A DNA stretch of 64,000 nucleotides from Bactericera cockerelli (GCA_024516035.1 CM044962.1:5089034-5153033), one strand, 5' to 3'. Positions 42,346-54,350 are shown, numbered from the stretch's first letter. A program made the numbers and translations. The notes: generated from the letters alone by a model not told the origin.

Positions 42346-42519
42346 AGGAATACTGCAGGAAAGTAGTTCGTGATGAGCATGATTCATATATTTCAATCAT
42401 GCTCATCGTCATTGATAAACTATCAATTATTTTGATAATCGTAATCGATTATAAAATAATCCATTATACCCATCACTATAGGAGAGAGGAGTTGTTTCAT
42501 AGAAATTTGGAGAACTTAA

Positions 42520-42672
42520 TCGGCCATCTTTGTTAGTTTTGCCAAACAGGAAATGACAATATAAGAGATTAATTTTTCTTCTTATATGCTTTTGAAGGTA
42601 ATAAAAGGTAATATTCGGTAGCCATATTGGATAGTCTGTTAGTTAGAGGACAGACTATCCAATATGGCTCGC
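42520..42672. repeat. Dispersed repeat with a perfect 19-bp hairpin
   Basis: Arms 42620..42638 and 42651..42669 are exact inverted copies (agccatattggatagtctg) around a 12-nt loop. The element as a whole matches 371..492 in inverted orientation, where the second arm is absent, so the hairpin is a local gain. Confidence 0.75.
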
Positions 42673-43479
42673 GTGAGATATAAATGATGATGTCTCCATT
42701 CACTTATCCCTCCAAGGTTTTCTCTAGTTTCTTTAAAAGATGTTCTCCTTTATTTGAGACGTATGACTGAAAAAATCCAACCCAACGAAGCACAGAAATG
42801 GAATCAAAAGCAATCATTTTAGGCATGTTTCAAATTTAATCAATGTGTTCTCCTGTTTGTCTCTGTATTCAAGGAAACAATAGACTCTCTGGGAAATTGA
42901 TACACTTCTTTCAAAATAAAAATTGAACTTCTAGGAAAATAAAAATTTGCAAAGAGGAAGAAGAGAGAGACAGAAGGAAGGAAAAGAAAAATTACAAAGA
43001 GGAAGAAGGAAAGAGGAAAAAGTAAAATAATATAAACTGCGAAGAAGCAATGATGGAAAAAAATATGATAAGTTTCAATCATGTTTTTGTTATGTAATTC
43101 TACGATTCTTCATACATTCGCTTACTTTCTTTGCAATGCACATTTTTATTAAAGTTCATTTTTTTTATGGTCTTGAAATTGAGTAGCAATAAGTGTCACA
43201 AATTGTACGTATATGTAAGGCTGAAGAATAAATTACGTGTACCTGAGACTTAAGATAGTCAGAAAAAACTAATTGTCTTACCTTTATTTTTGTCTTACCA
43301 TACAGACTTAAGGGATTAAATATTGACAATTCATCTTACCATATTAACTAAGTAATGTTTATTTAGGCTTAGTACATTAATTTAGGAAATCATTTGTTTT
43401 TGACATGTTAACTTATGTGATCATTTGTCTAACTAAATTAAAAAAGGTATTAAAGTGATCATTTGTCTTACTGTTAGGG

Positions 43480-44543
43480 GGTACCACGTGACTTACCAGA
43501 ATGACGAGACCATGTGACTTACCATGATGACGAGACCATGTGACTTACCATGATGACGAGACCACGTGACTTACCAGAGTGACGTGACCACGTGACTTAC
43601 CATGATGACGAGACCATGTGACTTACCAGAGTGACTTGACCACGTGACTTACCAGAGTGACTTGACCACGTGACTTACCAGGGTGACGTGACCACATGAC
43701 TTACTATGATGACGAGACCATGTGACTTACCAGAGTGACGTGACCACGTGACTTACCAGAGTGACGTGACCACGTGACTTACCAGAGTGACTTGACCACG
43801 TGACTTACCAGAGTGACTTGACCACGTGACTTAACAGAGTGACGTGACCACGTGACTTACTATGATGACGAGACCATGTGACTTACCAGGGTGACGTGAC
43901 CACGTGACTTACCAGAGTGACGTGACCACGTGACTTACCAGAGTGACTTGACCACGTGACTTACCAGAGTGACTTGACCACGTGACTTAACAGAGTGACG
44001 TGACCACGTGACTTACTATGATGACGAGACCATGTGACTTACCATGATGACGAGACCACGTGACTTACCATGATGACGAAACCATGATGACGAGACCACG
44101 TGATTTACCATGATGACGAGACCACGTGACTTACCAGAGTGACGTGACCACGTGACTTACTATGATGACGAGACCATGTGACTTACCATGATGACGAGAC
44201 CACGTGACTTACTATGATGACGAGACCATGTGACTTACCATGATGACGAGATCACGTGACTTACCATGATGACGTGACCATGTGACTTACCATGATGACG
44301 TGACCACGTGACTTACCATGATGACGTGACCATGTGACTTACCATGATGACGTGACCACGTGACTTACCAGAGTGACGTGACCACGTGACTTACCAAAGT
44401 GACGACACCTTACCAGAGCGACGTGACCACGTGACTTACCATGATGACGTGACCACGTGACTTACCATGATAACTTGACCACGTGACTTACCATGATGAC
44501 GAGACTACGTGACTTACCAGAGTGACGTGACCACGTGACTTAC
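43480..44543 (-). repeat. Splice-donor minisatellite of the upstream SK exon, about 40 units
   Basis: Units of about 26 bp read on the minus strand 'catcatgGTAAGTcacgtgg' plus 'tcacgtcactctgGTAAGT...'. Nearly every unit carries GTAAG(T), and the first unit is the real donor of the exon ending at 44544. Most units also contain the palindrome CACGTG or the variant CATGTG. A few donors are lost (ttaac). Confidence 0.92.
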
Positions 44544-44679
44544 CATGATGCCGCACGTGAGCGTGACGCCCCGCCCACAGTACGTGTTGGGCACGATGTC
44601 CCCGTAGCCTATACTGAGTAACGTGATCGCGATGAGCCACATTGAGTTGAGAAAATTGGCGTGGTCGTCGTCATGGAAC
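44544..44679 (-). CDS. SK (small-conductance Ca2+-activated K+) channel pore exon, GYGD version
   Basis: This is the upstream alternative of the exon at 2982..3117 (minus strand). It starts after the acceptor ...ctcactcCAG and ends GGCATCATG before the donor GTAAGTCACG. Length is 136 bp, one base plus 45 codons. The peptide holds the turret [13 protein letters not shown], pore helix WLIAITLLS, filter IGYGDIVP and S6 start [12 protein letters not shown]. Identical length and phase mean that joining both exons would break the frame, which enforces one-or-the-other splicing if both belong to the same gene. The intron downstream begins with about 40 repeats of the donor. S4/S5 and later S6/calmodulin-binding exons are not found in the window. 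Confidence 0.9.
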
Positions 44680-45677
44680 CTGGAGTGAGGCCACACAGAG
44701 AAACAAAACAAAACTGATGCAGTGTCCACCCTGTATATTGAAAAAAATATTTTTCGAAGAATTTTAACTATGTTTACCTCTGTATCTATATATTTTGAAG
44801 GATTTCCTGTATTTTTTTTTTCGAAGGATTTCTCCATCAAAGTCTTTTAAACTGGGGCCTTGAATTTTAAAAACAGGTATGTGTATCTTGTTTCCTATAG
44901 GGTGGGTGGACGAATTATAGTCGCTGCCAAATAGCCTTAATTTTCGGTAGGATATCTTTTTTCGTCCGTCTTCTTCGAATTTTTTCGCAAATTTTACATT
45001 AATTTTTTTTTTTTTTTTTTTTTCTTCTTTTGACTCTTTTTATTTTCTGCATCTTCAGTAGATAAGTTATGTTCAGGTGAAAAGGCATTCAATTTAAACA
45101 AACGTGTATTAAATGTAGATAGTTTGGGAGGAAGCTCTGAGCGTGAGAGTTATAATAATAATAACATAAATGTTTATTATGCATTAAAATGACATTGGAA
45201 TATCTCGTGTTCCTCTATAACAGCAAGGTGTACTTTTCAGTTCTGCAGACAATGCCGCAAATAATTGTTAGTCAACTTTAATTAATTAAATTCAAAAAAA
45301 AAATACTATAGGTAGGTGGCACATAAAATGGAATATCATAATACATGATACTATGTCGCCTCGCTAAGTCTATATTTAAAAAAGCATTAGTAGATAGTAA
45401 AAAGACACACAAATTTCCAATATCTTCAGAAAAGCTTAAAAGTAATTGTGCAATACAAAATGCATAATATATGGTAAAGAAAAATCAAAAATTAGGTTTT
45501 AGAATTATTAAAATTCAATATTATTACACCAATACTGACTTAAACTATTAAGAAATAGGTATTGAATTAAAGTTTACAAAAGATTATAATTAAGTTACAA
45601 GTTTGTATTACTTCAGGAATCATTAATTTTATTTATTTTGCCAGGTAAGGGTAATTTTATATAAAATTATTATTACA

Positions 45678-45900
45678 GCGTCGATGGCACGTTGAATACA
45701 CCAGTTCTCATTCAGTCACTCAAGTTAAGCAACGTCCCGCGAGGCTAAGGATCGGATGGGTGACCATTCAAATTCGAACGCTCGTGATGCTTGCTATTTA
45801 CGGTCCCACTCAGGATGGGTGAGGTTAATTTGAGTAGCTGGATTGTGAGTTTCCAGCGGATGGAGGGTCGTGATGACATTGCAGTTGAAATCGACGTTAA
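45678..45900 (+). mobile_element. 5S rRNA-derived SINE
   Basis: 45678..45762 resembles 5S rRNA in order: 'cacgttgaatacacc', 'agttctcattc', 'aagttaagcaacgtc' (box A/IE region) and 'ggatgggtgacc' (box C). After 'gggtgacc' the sequence turns into a SINE body ('gctcgtgatgcttgcta', 'gatgggtgaggttaattt') and a Lys-codon-like A-rich tail. The mismatches and foreign body exclude a functional 5S gene. Confidence 0.78.
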
Positions 45901-46854
45901 AACCAAATTTAAAAAAGAAAAATATCGTGATATTTAATAGTTTTCAATCGTGATATTTAATAGTATTTTAATACACAATATTGTTTCAATATTTACATTA
46001 ATAAGTAAGTCCATTGAAGCGTGTAATATTAAACTTTATGTTAGTAAATTTTCAAAATTAAACATTTTTTTTTAATTTTACGTGTCCATTTATAGAAAAC
46101 GCGATTTTATATGTTTAAAAAAAATTATGAATAACTTAAAATTTACGTTAAACTCTAAATTCTAGCAAATTAGACCTACTTAGATTTTAGCAAATTAATG
46201 CTTGAAATGTGAAACAAATCAAGCCCATCTCCCCATAGATTGAACCCTTTGCATTGGGGAAAATTCACCCACGTTAGAATGGCTTCTCTTGAGTTTAATT
46301 TTGTTAATTTAACTTTTTCGATATTGCTAATTAAAGAAAAGTGTATGAAAAGAAATCGGCGTATTTTTTTCAAATACAAAAACGAAATCAATGCATCAGA
46401 TATCCACCTGTACAGAAAATATGTTCGGAAAAATAATAATGATTTTTCATTGTCTACATAACACTGTCTTCTCTTAGGAACAATTTTTTTTCGCATAAAA
46501 GTGATGTACTAAAAAAAACCTAATACTTCCGATTTCTAATATTAGACATTTCTCGGAATTAAAAAACATAATAATAAAACTTTAGCGGAACCCCAAAGAG
46601 CGTAAAGACCAGAAGTAATGTTAAAAAAAAACAGAGCAACCCTCACAAGAGCTTCGACATTGTACACAGAAGTCGAACAGAATACATTTTTTGTATTGTT
46701 ATAAAAAAAAATTGAGCTGTGTTTCTGAGAGTATTTTCAAATAAAATTGTTTTCTTATTATTTATGCTAAATACTTTGTAACGGTGAATGTAAGCTAGTG
46801 CAAGGAAAAATGAAGATAATACTTATTATTTTCAAATTTACAAGGGTATTGAAA
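45901..46854. other. AT-rich intronic stretch, nothing assigned
   Basis: No conserved ORF. A segment at 46528..46560 ('ttctaatattaga') resembles 7712..7735 in inverted orientation and may be another worn repeat. Confidence 0.35.
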
Positions 46855-46860
46855 ATAGTG

Positions 46861-46915
46861 TCGGTATAAACAGAAAAGTGAGAAGTTGTACAAAATGTAG
46901 AGAAATATCAGAACA
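46861..46915 (-). repeat. Retrozyme-like monomer fragment
   Basis: 'ggtataaacagaaaagtgag' and 'aagttgtac...tatcagaacat' match the non-ribozyme part of the 41081 array. The hammerhead core is absent. Confidence 0.55.
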
Positions 46916-46984
46916 TTATTTTTACATCTACGATCCCTTGAGTTATCTTTTCTGAATGGCAACCTGTCAACGACTTCAGTTGAA

Positions 46985-47272
46985 ATTAATATTTTAAAAA
47001 AAGATGAGTGTTTCACAGCCATTTTTATTTCACAGTCGTGAAACAGGAGCTACGATTGTGGTCTGTCTTGTAGGTTGCCTATCCCGTAGTATGCCTCTCC
47101 CCTGATTGGTGAGAAGTGACACAATATTTCCCATGCTTGGTATCACGAGTTCACCTATCCCTTACGAACTACTGTAACCAAATGAAGAATACAATTTTTT
47201 TGTCGGCACGGGGGATCGAACCCGGGACCTTCCGCATGACAAGCGAGTGCTTAACGACTGAGCTAAGTTTGT
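46985..47272 (-). mobile_element. tRNA-derived SINE (family C), full length
   Basis: On the minus strand the tRNA-like head 'ctcagtcgttaagcactcgc' plus B box 'cgggttcgatcccccgtgcc' leads into a body ('ttggttacagtagttcg', 'tcacttctcaccaatcagg') and ends 'gctgtgaaacac'. It is the inverted twin of 53788..54035. Confidence 0.75.
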
Positions 47273-47739
47273 TTATAATTTGTTTTGTTTATATAAATTA
47301 TAATTTATTTCTCTGTATCCAGTTTTGACTGAATGAGGTTAATGTTGGTGGCTGCTTTGTGACTCTCCGGCGAAGTGAGGGCGAAAGCCCCAAAATATAT
47401 GACCCTCCCTGGCAGACACAAGAGCAGATAGACAACAACAAAAAAAATACATCAAAGATAAAGAAAAAATAAAATGGATGTACTAAAAAATAAAAGAAAT
47501 CATTCCACAACATTGAAGCACGACTTTGAGAAATGGGTGTTACCCCCTTCGAGCGGCCCCTACCCGCCACTGGGGGGCACCCCGGGGACACACAAATGAC
47601 TAACGCCCCACCGGCATCACAAGATTATGATGGTGTTAAATTAGAGTCCCCTCCCATTCCTATGATTCTCTGCTTTTCCTCTGTCTCCACCAATGAGCGG
47701 TACAGTCAGAGTAGAAGGCTGAGGAGGAGTAATTAAAAA

Positions 47740-49751
47740 AAAAAAAAAAAAAATGGAGAGAGAAAAAGAATGACAAAGAGAAAGGGAGGAATGGAGATTG
47801 AAGAAAAAGAGAAGGGAAAAGAGAAAGAAGACATGGAGAACGAGAAGGAGATGGAGAAGAAAGTTAGGGAGAAGGAAGAAAGAGAGAAGGAAAGAATGGA
47901 GAGGCAGAAGGAATAAACGGATGAATTAAACATGGAGAGGGAGAAGGAAGAAATGAAGAGGGAGAAGGAAGAAAGGAAGAGGAAAAAAAGAAAAAAGGCA
48001 GAATGAGGAAAGGAGAAGAAAGAATGGGAGAAGCAAAAAAAATAGAGGGTTGTTAATGAGGAGGAAGGCTTTAAAATTAAGAGACACAGAAAGAAGAAAT
48101 AAAAAGTAGAAATAAGAAAAGGAGAGGGTTAAGGAGGACTAAAAAATTTAGAAAGAGGAGTAGCAGAAGTAAGAAAGAAAAAAGGAAAAAGAAAAGGAGA
48201 AGGTTAAGGAGGAATAAAAGATGGATAAGAAAGAGAAGCAGAAGTAAGAAAGAAAGAAGAAGGAAAAAAGACAGAAGGAAAAGGAAGAGAGTTAAGAAGG
48301 AGGAAGAGATGTAGAAGAAAAAGAAGCAGAAGTAAGAAAGAAAGCATAGGGAAAAAAGACAGAAGGAGAAGAAAGAAAGGAGAAGGAAGAGAGTTAAGAA
48401 AGTGGAAGAGATTTAGAAGAAGGATAAGCAGAAGGAAGAAAAGAAAGAAGTAGAAGGAAAAAGGAAAGAAGGCGAAGGAAGAAATAGTTAAGGAGGAGGA
48501 AGAGATGGAGAAGAAAAGTAAGCAGAACAGGATGGAAAAGAAAAAGAGACTGAAAGAAAAAGAGATAAACAAAGAGATTAATTTTCTAGTTTGCCAATTC
48601 CTTTTCAACAACAATAATTGTGGGAAAAGTGAAAATTATGCACGACAGATTAGAAACCATTTGCAAAGAGCTAAATTAATCAACTTTCACTTTGAGAAAT
48701 TTCGAGAGCTCTTTTCGCAAATTTCTCTTTCAATTTTGCATATTGAGTGAGTTTAAAGTCGACGCCTCTCAAGGAAAGCTATGAGACTAAAAGTTTTTCA
48801 TACATAGTCGAGGTCTTCTTTAAGTTTGATAATAGTTTCGATAGTTCTGACACTTTGGAGGGGGGGAGGGAGATATCCGTCCGTCTGTTCCGTTCCTCTT
48901 TCATGGTATACGGGGAGGAAGGAAGGGAGTGGGTTAGAGAGGGAGGGAGAGTGATAGAGAGGCAGGGAGAGTGATAGAGAGGGAAGGAGAGATAGAGAGA
49001 GAGAGAGGTATAGAGAGAAGGAGATATAGAGAGAAGAGGGGAGGGAGGCAGAGAGAAGGAGGTAAATATATGAATAGATATAGTAAGGGGTGGATAATGG
49101 ATAATGACAGGGCTCTTGGCTCTTGTGCCTTATCATAAGAGGGTAACATAAGAGGAAGAGATAGCAGAAAGGAGGAGTGAGAGAAAAGAGGAAGAGGAAG
49201 GAAAAGGAGGCGGAGGAGGACTTTGCTCCAAACTTTCTTACGATTAGTTTTCGGAAGGAAGTTTCATAATTGAGTCACCGAGTCAATGAAAGGGAGACAA
49301 AAATAGAGAGACAAAGAGAAGGAGGAAGGGAAAAGAAAATGTGGGGGAGTGACTCATAAGGGGGTGTGGAGAGAAAGATACAGAGAGCAGAAGAAAAAGA
49401 GAGAAAAGGAAGAGGAGAGGAGAGAGAGGGAGAGACTCATGAAAGAGAGGAGGAGGAATGGAGACGTCCTCTGGTAAATTGAAAGACCTTCCCTAGCTAT
49501 CAAAATGCAGAGGAAGAGAGAGAAAGAGGGAGTAATAGAAAAAGGGAGAGAAAAAAGGAGGAAGAGAGAGAGAGTGAGATAGGTGAAAGGAAAGTAGGAT
49601 ATAAAGGATAGTTAGAGAGAATGAAGGGGAAGAGAGAGAAAATTAGAGAAATTGAGAGATAGATTTTATCTTCCATGATTATGAGAATAGGGTGGGAGAC
49701 AGTGTTTCCTTTTCTTTCTCTCTCAATTATTGTCCCTTTATTTAGTATTCT

Positions 49752-49791
<40 letters not shown>

Positions 49792-49934
49792 ACCTTTCTT
49801 TCTTTATTTATCTCTCTCCCTTCTTTTTCCTTATTTATCTCTCTTTTCTCTCCCCCTCTTACTCTCTCTCTCTCTCTCTTTATTTCTTTCTTCCTTTATT
49901 TATCTCTCTTTTTCTCTCACTCTTTCTCCCCCTC

Positions 49935-49979
<45 letters not shown>

Positions 49980-50027
49980 CTTTATTTATCTCTCTTTCTC
50001 CCTCTCTTTTCTTTTTCTTTATTTATC

Positions 50028-50060
<33 letters not shown>

Positions 50061-50391
50061 ATCTCTTTCTCTCCCCCTCTACCTTCCTCCCTCACCCTCT
50101 TTCTTCTTTTTCTTTCTTTATTTATTTCTCTCTAACTTTCTCCTTCTCTCTTTCTATATCTCAATCACTGTCCCTTTAATAGCGTTCTCCCCTTTCTCTC
50201 TACTTCTCAATCTCTCTTTTTTTATCTCTCAATCATTGTCCCTTTCTTTATTGTTTTCTTTCTCTGTCTGCCCTCTCTCTATCTCTCTGCCTTCCTTCTC
50301 TCTCTCTCTCTCTCTCTTTCATTAAGGGTTCTCCTTCTTCCTTGCTCTCTCTCTCTTTCTGTCTCTCTCACTCTCTCACCTCTCTCTCTCT
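47740..50391. repeat. Long purine tract followed by pyrimidine tract
   Basis: From 47740 to about 49670 the plus strand is dominated by AG (gaga, aagga, gaagaa), interrupted at about 48590..48840. From 49690 to 50391 it switches to CT (ctctct, tttctttc). Long Ser/Leu/Phe ORFs in this tract are composition artefacts. Confidence 0.9.
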
Positions 50392-50392
50392 A

Positions 50393-52480
50393 TACAGGGT
50401 GTCCCGTATACAGATGCAAATATTTTGAGGGTAGGTTCAGCCCACCGTGGACTATCATATGAGCGAAACTTGCAGTGGGGCATTTTGCTTCGTTAAAGAG
50501 TTATGGCCAAATCCTGTTTTTCCCACAGGTCTAGAGGTCACTTAGAACGATGCACGTTTTTAAAGAAATGGTAGCCAGTAAGTAATTTTTGACTTCATGT
50601 ATGGATAGTCATGCATATTTCCCTTGAAATGCAGTTGGTTGCATGAAAAAAATATTGAAAGACCAGAGAGATATTTAATCATAAGTTCAATATTTTTCTA
50701 AAATTCAATTTTTCCCTGTTTTCCCTTTCGTGAATTTAGAGTACTTCTACAATTGCAATTCTGCGTATCACTAGGTAAAAAAATACCCTTTGCTATTTTG
50801 TTTCAATAAATACAAAGTTCTTTCAGACGCGTGAAGGAACGAATGAGATACGCCTTATCAAACGGCACCAGAAGGAGAGAAACACATCTTTCAAATTTTG
50901 AATCTGGGCGCTATTGCATTTTGAAGATCACTCGATGTCTGAAGCGGTCTGTGTGACTATTTTTGTGCCAACTGCAAGTTATAAATGAAAATTTTGTGAG
51001 TACAATTAGTTCTATTAACCAACTATTATCAATCAAATCTAATAGTTAAAATAACAAGGCGATCAATTTTTCGGTGGAAGAGAAAGCCACAAGCTTTAAA
51101 CCTCGCCCTTGGTTCGCTACATATTCTTTTGGGTCCTTTTCATTTCATGTCCTGTGTTGCAGAATGTATCATGTTTGTAGTTTATCAATAAACTACAAAC
51201 ATGTATCACTGTATCACCACCCTTGATCAGTCTTTGTTTATATTTATTTCACAAATTGTTACCATGTTCATTTAAAAAAAAAAAAATGTAAAGAAAGCTT
51301 GGTCCAATCTCTATATATAAAACAGAAAAAAGGACTACCTACCTACCTATGTTTGTTTGTTTGTTTGTCCGGAGTTGTTTAGCCAAAACGGTAAGAGATA
51401 GCGAAAAATGTCTCAGAATTGACCCCCCCAAAACCATTATCGCTTTGTCCAGAAAAATTATAAAAAGTTCAAAAAGGCATTGCTGTCCAGCAGTACGGCC
51501 ATGCCTTAGTAAATTTGAAATTTAGTCCCGTTGCAAAGCACGGGCAAACGGCTAGTTGTTTATAAAATAAAAATAAAGTATTAATAATAATAGTAACCTT
51601 AAGGTTGGATGTTCGAGTTTTACCCAAGGTTAATTTTCGGCACTATTTGTTATGTTTTTTATATCATGATTGTGATAAACACAAAAATGATAATTTTAAT
51701 TTTACTTCTAAAAATAAAATCATAATTTTTGTTGGTAGCGCAGAGTCTTTCTCCATGTCTATTCTTTTTCCATAATTACACCACTGGTTGCTGCTTTCGT
51801 TGCAGCCTCTCTCATTTTTCCTCATGATAACTATGTGATTCCGTAACCCCATTCACATAAAAGTTCACACCGACCGACCACTGTGAATGATCAATTTCCC
51901 TCTGTTAAACATCCCAGAGCACTGTATTTATACCTCAAATTACGCGCCAATTCTGTTAAAATTCAGCCAACTTTGAATTTTCCATCATGATTCAGAAGTG
52001 CTTTTTGAGCTTTGTGTGTACTGCGTTCCATGATCTTTAAAGTAATATAAATGAGCTTTCTTTTTTATAAAACTAAACATAATAGGGTATTTTTTTAACT
52101 AGTGATACGCAGAATTGCAATTGTAGAAGTACTCTAAATTCACGAAGGGGAAAACAGGGAAAAATCAAATTTTAGAAAAGTATTGAACTTATGATTAAAT
52201 ATCTCTCTGGTCTTTCAATATTTTTTTATGCAACCAACTGCATTTCAAGGGAAATATGCATGACTATCCATACATGAAGTCAAAAATTACTTACTGGCTA
52301 TCATTTCTTTAAAAACGTGCATCGATCCAAGTGACCTCTAGACCTGTGGGAATAACAGGGATTTGGCCCTAACTCTTTAACGAAGCAAAATGCCCCACTG
52401 CAAGTTTCGCTCATATGATAGTCCACGGTGGGCTGAACCTACCCTCAAAATATTTGCATCTGTATACGGGACACCCTGTA
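50393..52480. mobile_element. Foldback DNA element with about 400-bp TIRs, TA target site
   Basis: The left arm 50393..50793 (tacagggtgtcccgtatac...) and right arm about 52083..52480 (...gtatacgggacaccctgta) are inverted copies with few differences. Both sides are flanked by TA. The interior carries no transposase and contains a Helitron. TA duplication hints at a Tc1/mariner-type source; the 1847 element shares part of the TIR. Confidence 0.82.
51308..51555 (+). mobile_element. Non-autonomous Helitron nested in the foldback element
   Basis: It starts TCTCTATATATAAAAC after A and ends with the hairpin CCCGTtgcaaagcACGGG, then caaacggCTAG before T. 248 bp, no ORF. Confidence 0.82.
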
Positions 52481-52489
52481 TATATATAT

Positions 52490-53519
52490 TTGACTCAGGA
52501 TTTTCCCTCTTCCTTGCTCTCTCACACCTCTCTCTCTCTATTTGACTCAGGATTTTCTCTCTCCCTTGCTCTCTCTCTTCCTCTATCTCTGTTTCTCTCA
52601 CTCTCACACCTCTGTCTGCCTTTGATTGAGGGTTCTCCTTCTCCCTCAACCCTCAATGAGTAGGAAATGAGGCTTATGAAACTCGAGAAGTCTTTGTGTT
52701 TTGTTCCTAACTAATGATGAGAGGCTCCGGGCACATAGCCTTCGCCCCCCGGGGGGGGGGGGGGGGGTATAATTTGATACGTTCCAGATACATAAAACCA
52801 TGGAGATAATTTCAGGGGCCTGTTCCACTTACATCTCCACTCATACCTCGTGAGAAAAAATGAGTAGCTGCTTTAATGTGAGCATACCAGTGCCGGAAAT
52901 CAGAAAAAAAACGAGATCCTATTGAGGTACTATTATTCTGCGCTACCCACTAAAATTATGACACAATAACACAATGAAATAACATTCTTATAATATCAAT
53001 CTAAGTAGGAGGCCACAGGACCCTGGGCTATACCGTACACCCTCGACCACAAAAACCATTGTACCTACAGCTTGATATAGACGATTTTCGGGACTCTCTG
53101 GGTGTAGGTCTAAGGTCTAGGCCCAGGGTCTCCCTTGCGGCTGTCTACTAACAGTAGTTACCGTTGTGTTCGATTCCCAGCTGCGCAGAATTTATTTTGT
53201 TTTTGTTCCCCCCGTTAGGCACTTTAACATCACAGGTGTAGTGTGTTGTTTGCGCTATTTTGCTTTAATGATACCAAAAAATTAAAAAAAAACCAATGTT
53301 ATTTATTTTAAATTTCCTACAGATTTTAAAACTAGTTAGGATTTTGTTATGTAATTTATGCGCAATAAAAATAAATATTATTATTATTATTAAGAAGGTC
53401 AGTTCACAACATCTTATTTATTTATTTAAAGAGGAATTAGAGTGGAACGGGCCCCAGATACATAAAGTGATATGTGCATAATGAAATGAGAGTCGGGGTG
53501 TAAGAGTGTCGCGAAGTTT
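52490..53519. other. Microsatellite and unassigned intronic DNA
   Basis: CT-rich repeats lie at 52500..52650 and a G16-like run at 52750..52767. The rest has no recognisable gene. Confidence 0.35.
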
Positions 53520-53522
53520 GTA

Positions 53523-53780
53523 TTGGAGAGGATGAAAGCGGAGAGAGGGAGAAAGGGAGAGAGGGAGAAAGGGAGAGAGGGAGAGAGGGAGAGAGGGATA
53601 GAGGGAGAGAGGGAGAGAGGGAGAGAGGGAGAGAGGGAGAGAGGGAGAGAGGGAGAGAGGGAGAGAGGGAGAGAGGGAGAGAGGGAGAGAGGGAGAGAGG
53701 GAGAGAGAGAGAGAGAGAGGGAGAGAGAGAGAGAGAGAGAGGGGAGAGAGAGAGAGAGGGAGAGAGAGAGAGACAGAAGT
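53523..53780 (+). repeat. (GGGAGAGA)n microsatellite
   Basis: Near-perfect 'gagagagg' octamer repeats run from 53540 to about 53700, then (ga)n. Confidence 0.9.
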
Positions 53781-53787
53781 GATAGAG

Positions 53788-54035
53788 AGAATAGCTCAGT
53801 GGTTAAGCACTCGCCTGTCATGCTGGGTTCGAACCCTCGTGCCGACAAAAAATTGTATTCAAATTTTGGTTACAGTTGTTTGTAGGGATGTAACCCAGCA
53901 CCTAAATGGGAAGTATTGTGTCACTTCTCGCCCATCAGAGGGGAGGCGTAGGTAGTATGCAGGCTACAACACAGACCACAAGCATCTACAGTAGCTCCTG
54001 TTTCATGGCTACGAAATAAAAAAGCCTGTGAAACA
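53788..54035 (+). mobile_element. tRNA-derived SINE (family C), full length
   Basis: Head 'tagctcagtggttaagcact' (A box) and 'ctgggttcgaaccctcgtgc' (B box), body 'ttttggttacagttgtt' and 'gtcacttctcgcccatcag', and end 'gcctgtgaaacac'. Confidence 0.78.
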
Positions 54036-54255
54036 CTCAAGAGAAAGAGATGATTTGCAATACAATACTCTGTTTATCCTGCAAGAGTGAGACTAAAGAG
54101 ACCCTTTACTCTCACAGTCTAAAGAAAGTCTCATTTATTTGTGTTGTAGAGAGAAATAAAGGCTAGAGGAAATAAATGAGAGAGAGAAAAATAAAGAGAG
54201 AAAGAAGTAGAGAGAGAGAGAGAGAAAAATTAAGAGAGAAAGAGAGATAGAGAGA

Positions 54256-54294
<39 letters not shown>

Positions 54295-54350
54295 AGAGAG
54301 AAAAAGAACAAAGGTTACAAAGACATAGAGAGAGAGAGATTTTATTTTCC

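Noticed and set aside
43480..44543. CRISPR array
   Set aside because: Units are contiguous degenerate repeats without unique spacers, in an animal intron beside a channel exon.
45678..45762. Functional 5S rRNA gene
   Set aside because: Only the first two thirds resemble 5S, with many mismatches, and the rest is SINE body found at other loci.
49675..50325. Long Ser/Leu-rich ORF (216 residues) and its neighbours
   Set aside because: It lies entirely within a (ct)n/(ttct)n microsatellite; pyrimidine-rich DNA lacks stop codons by composition.
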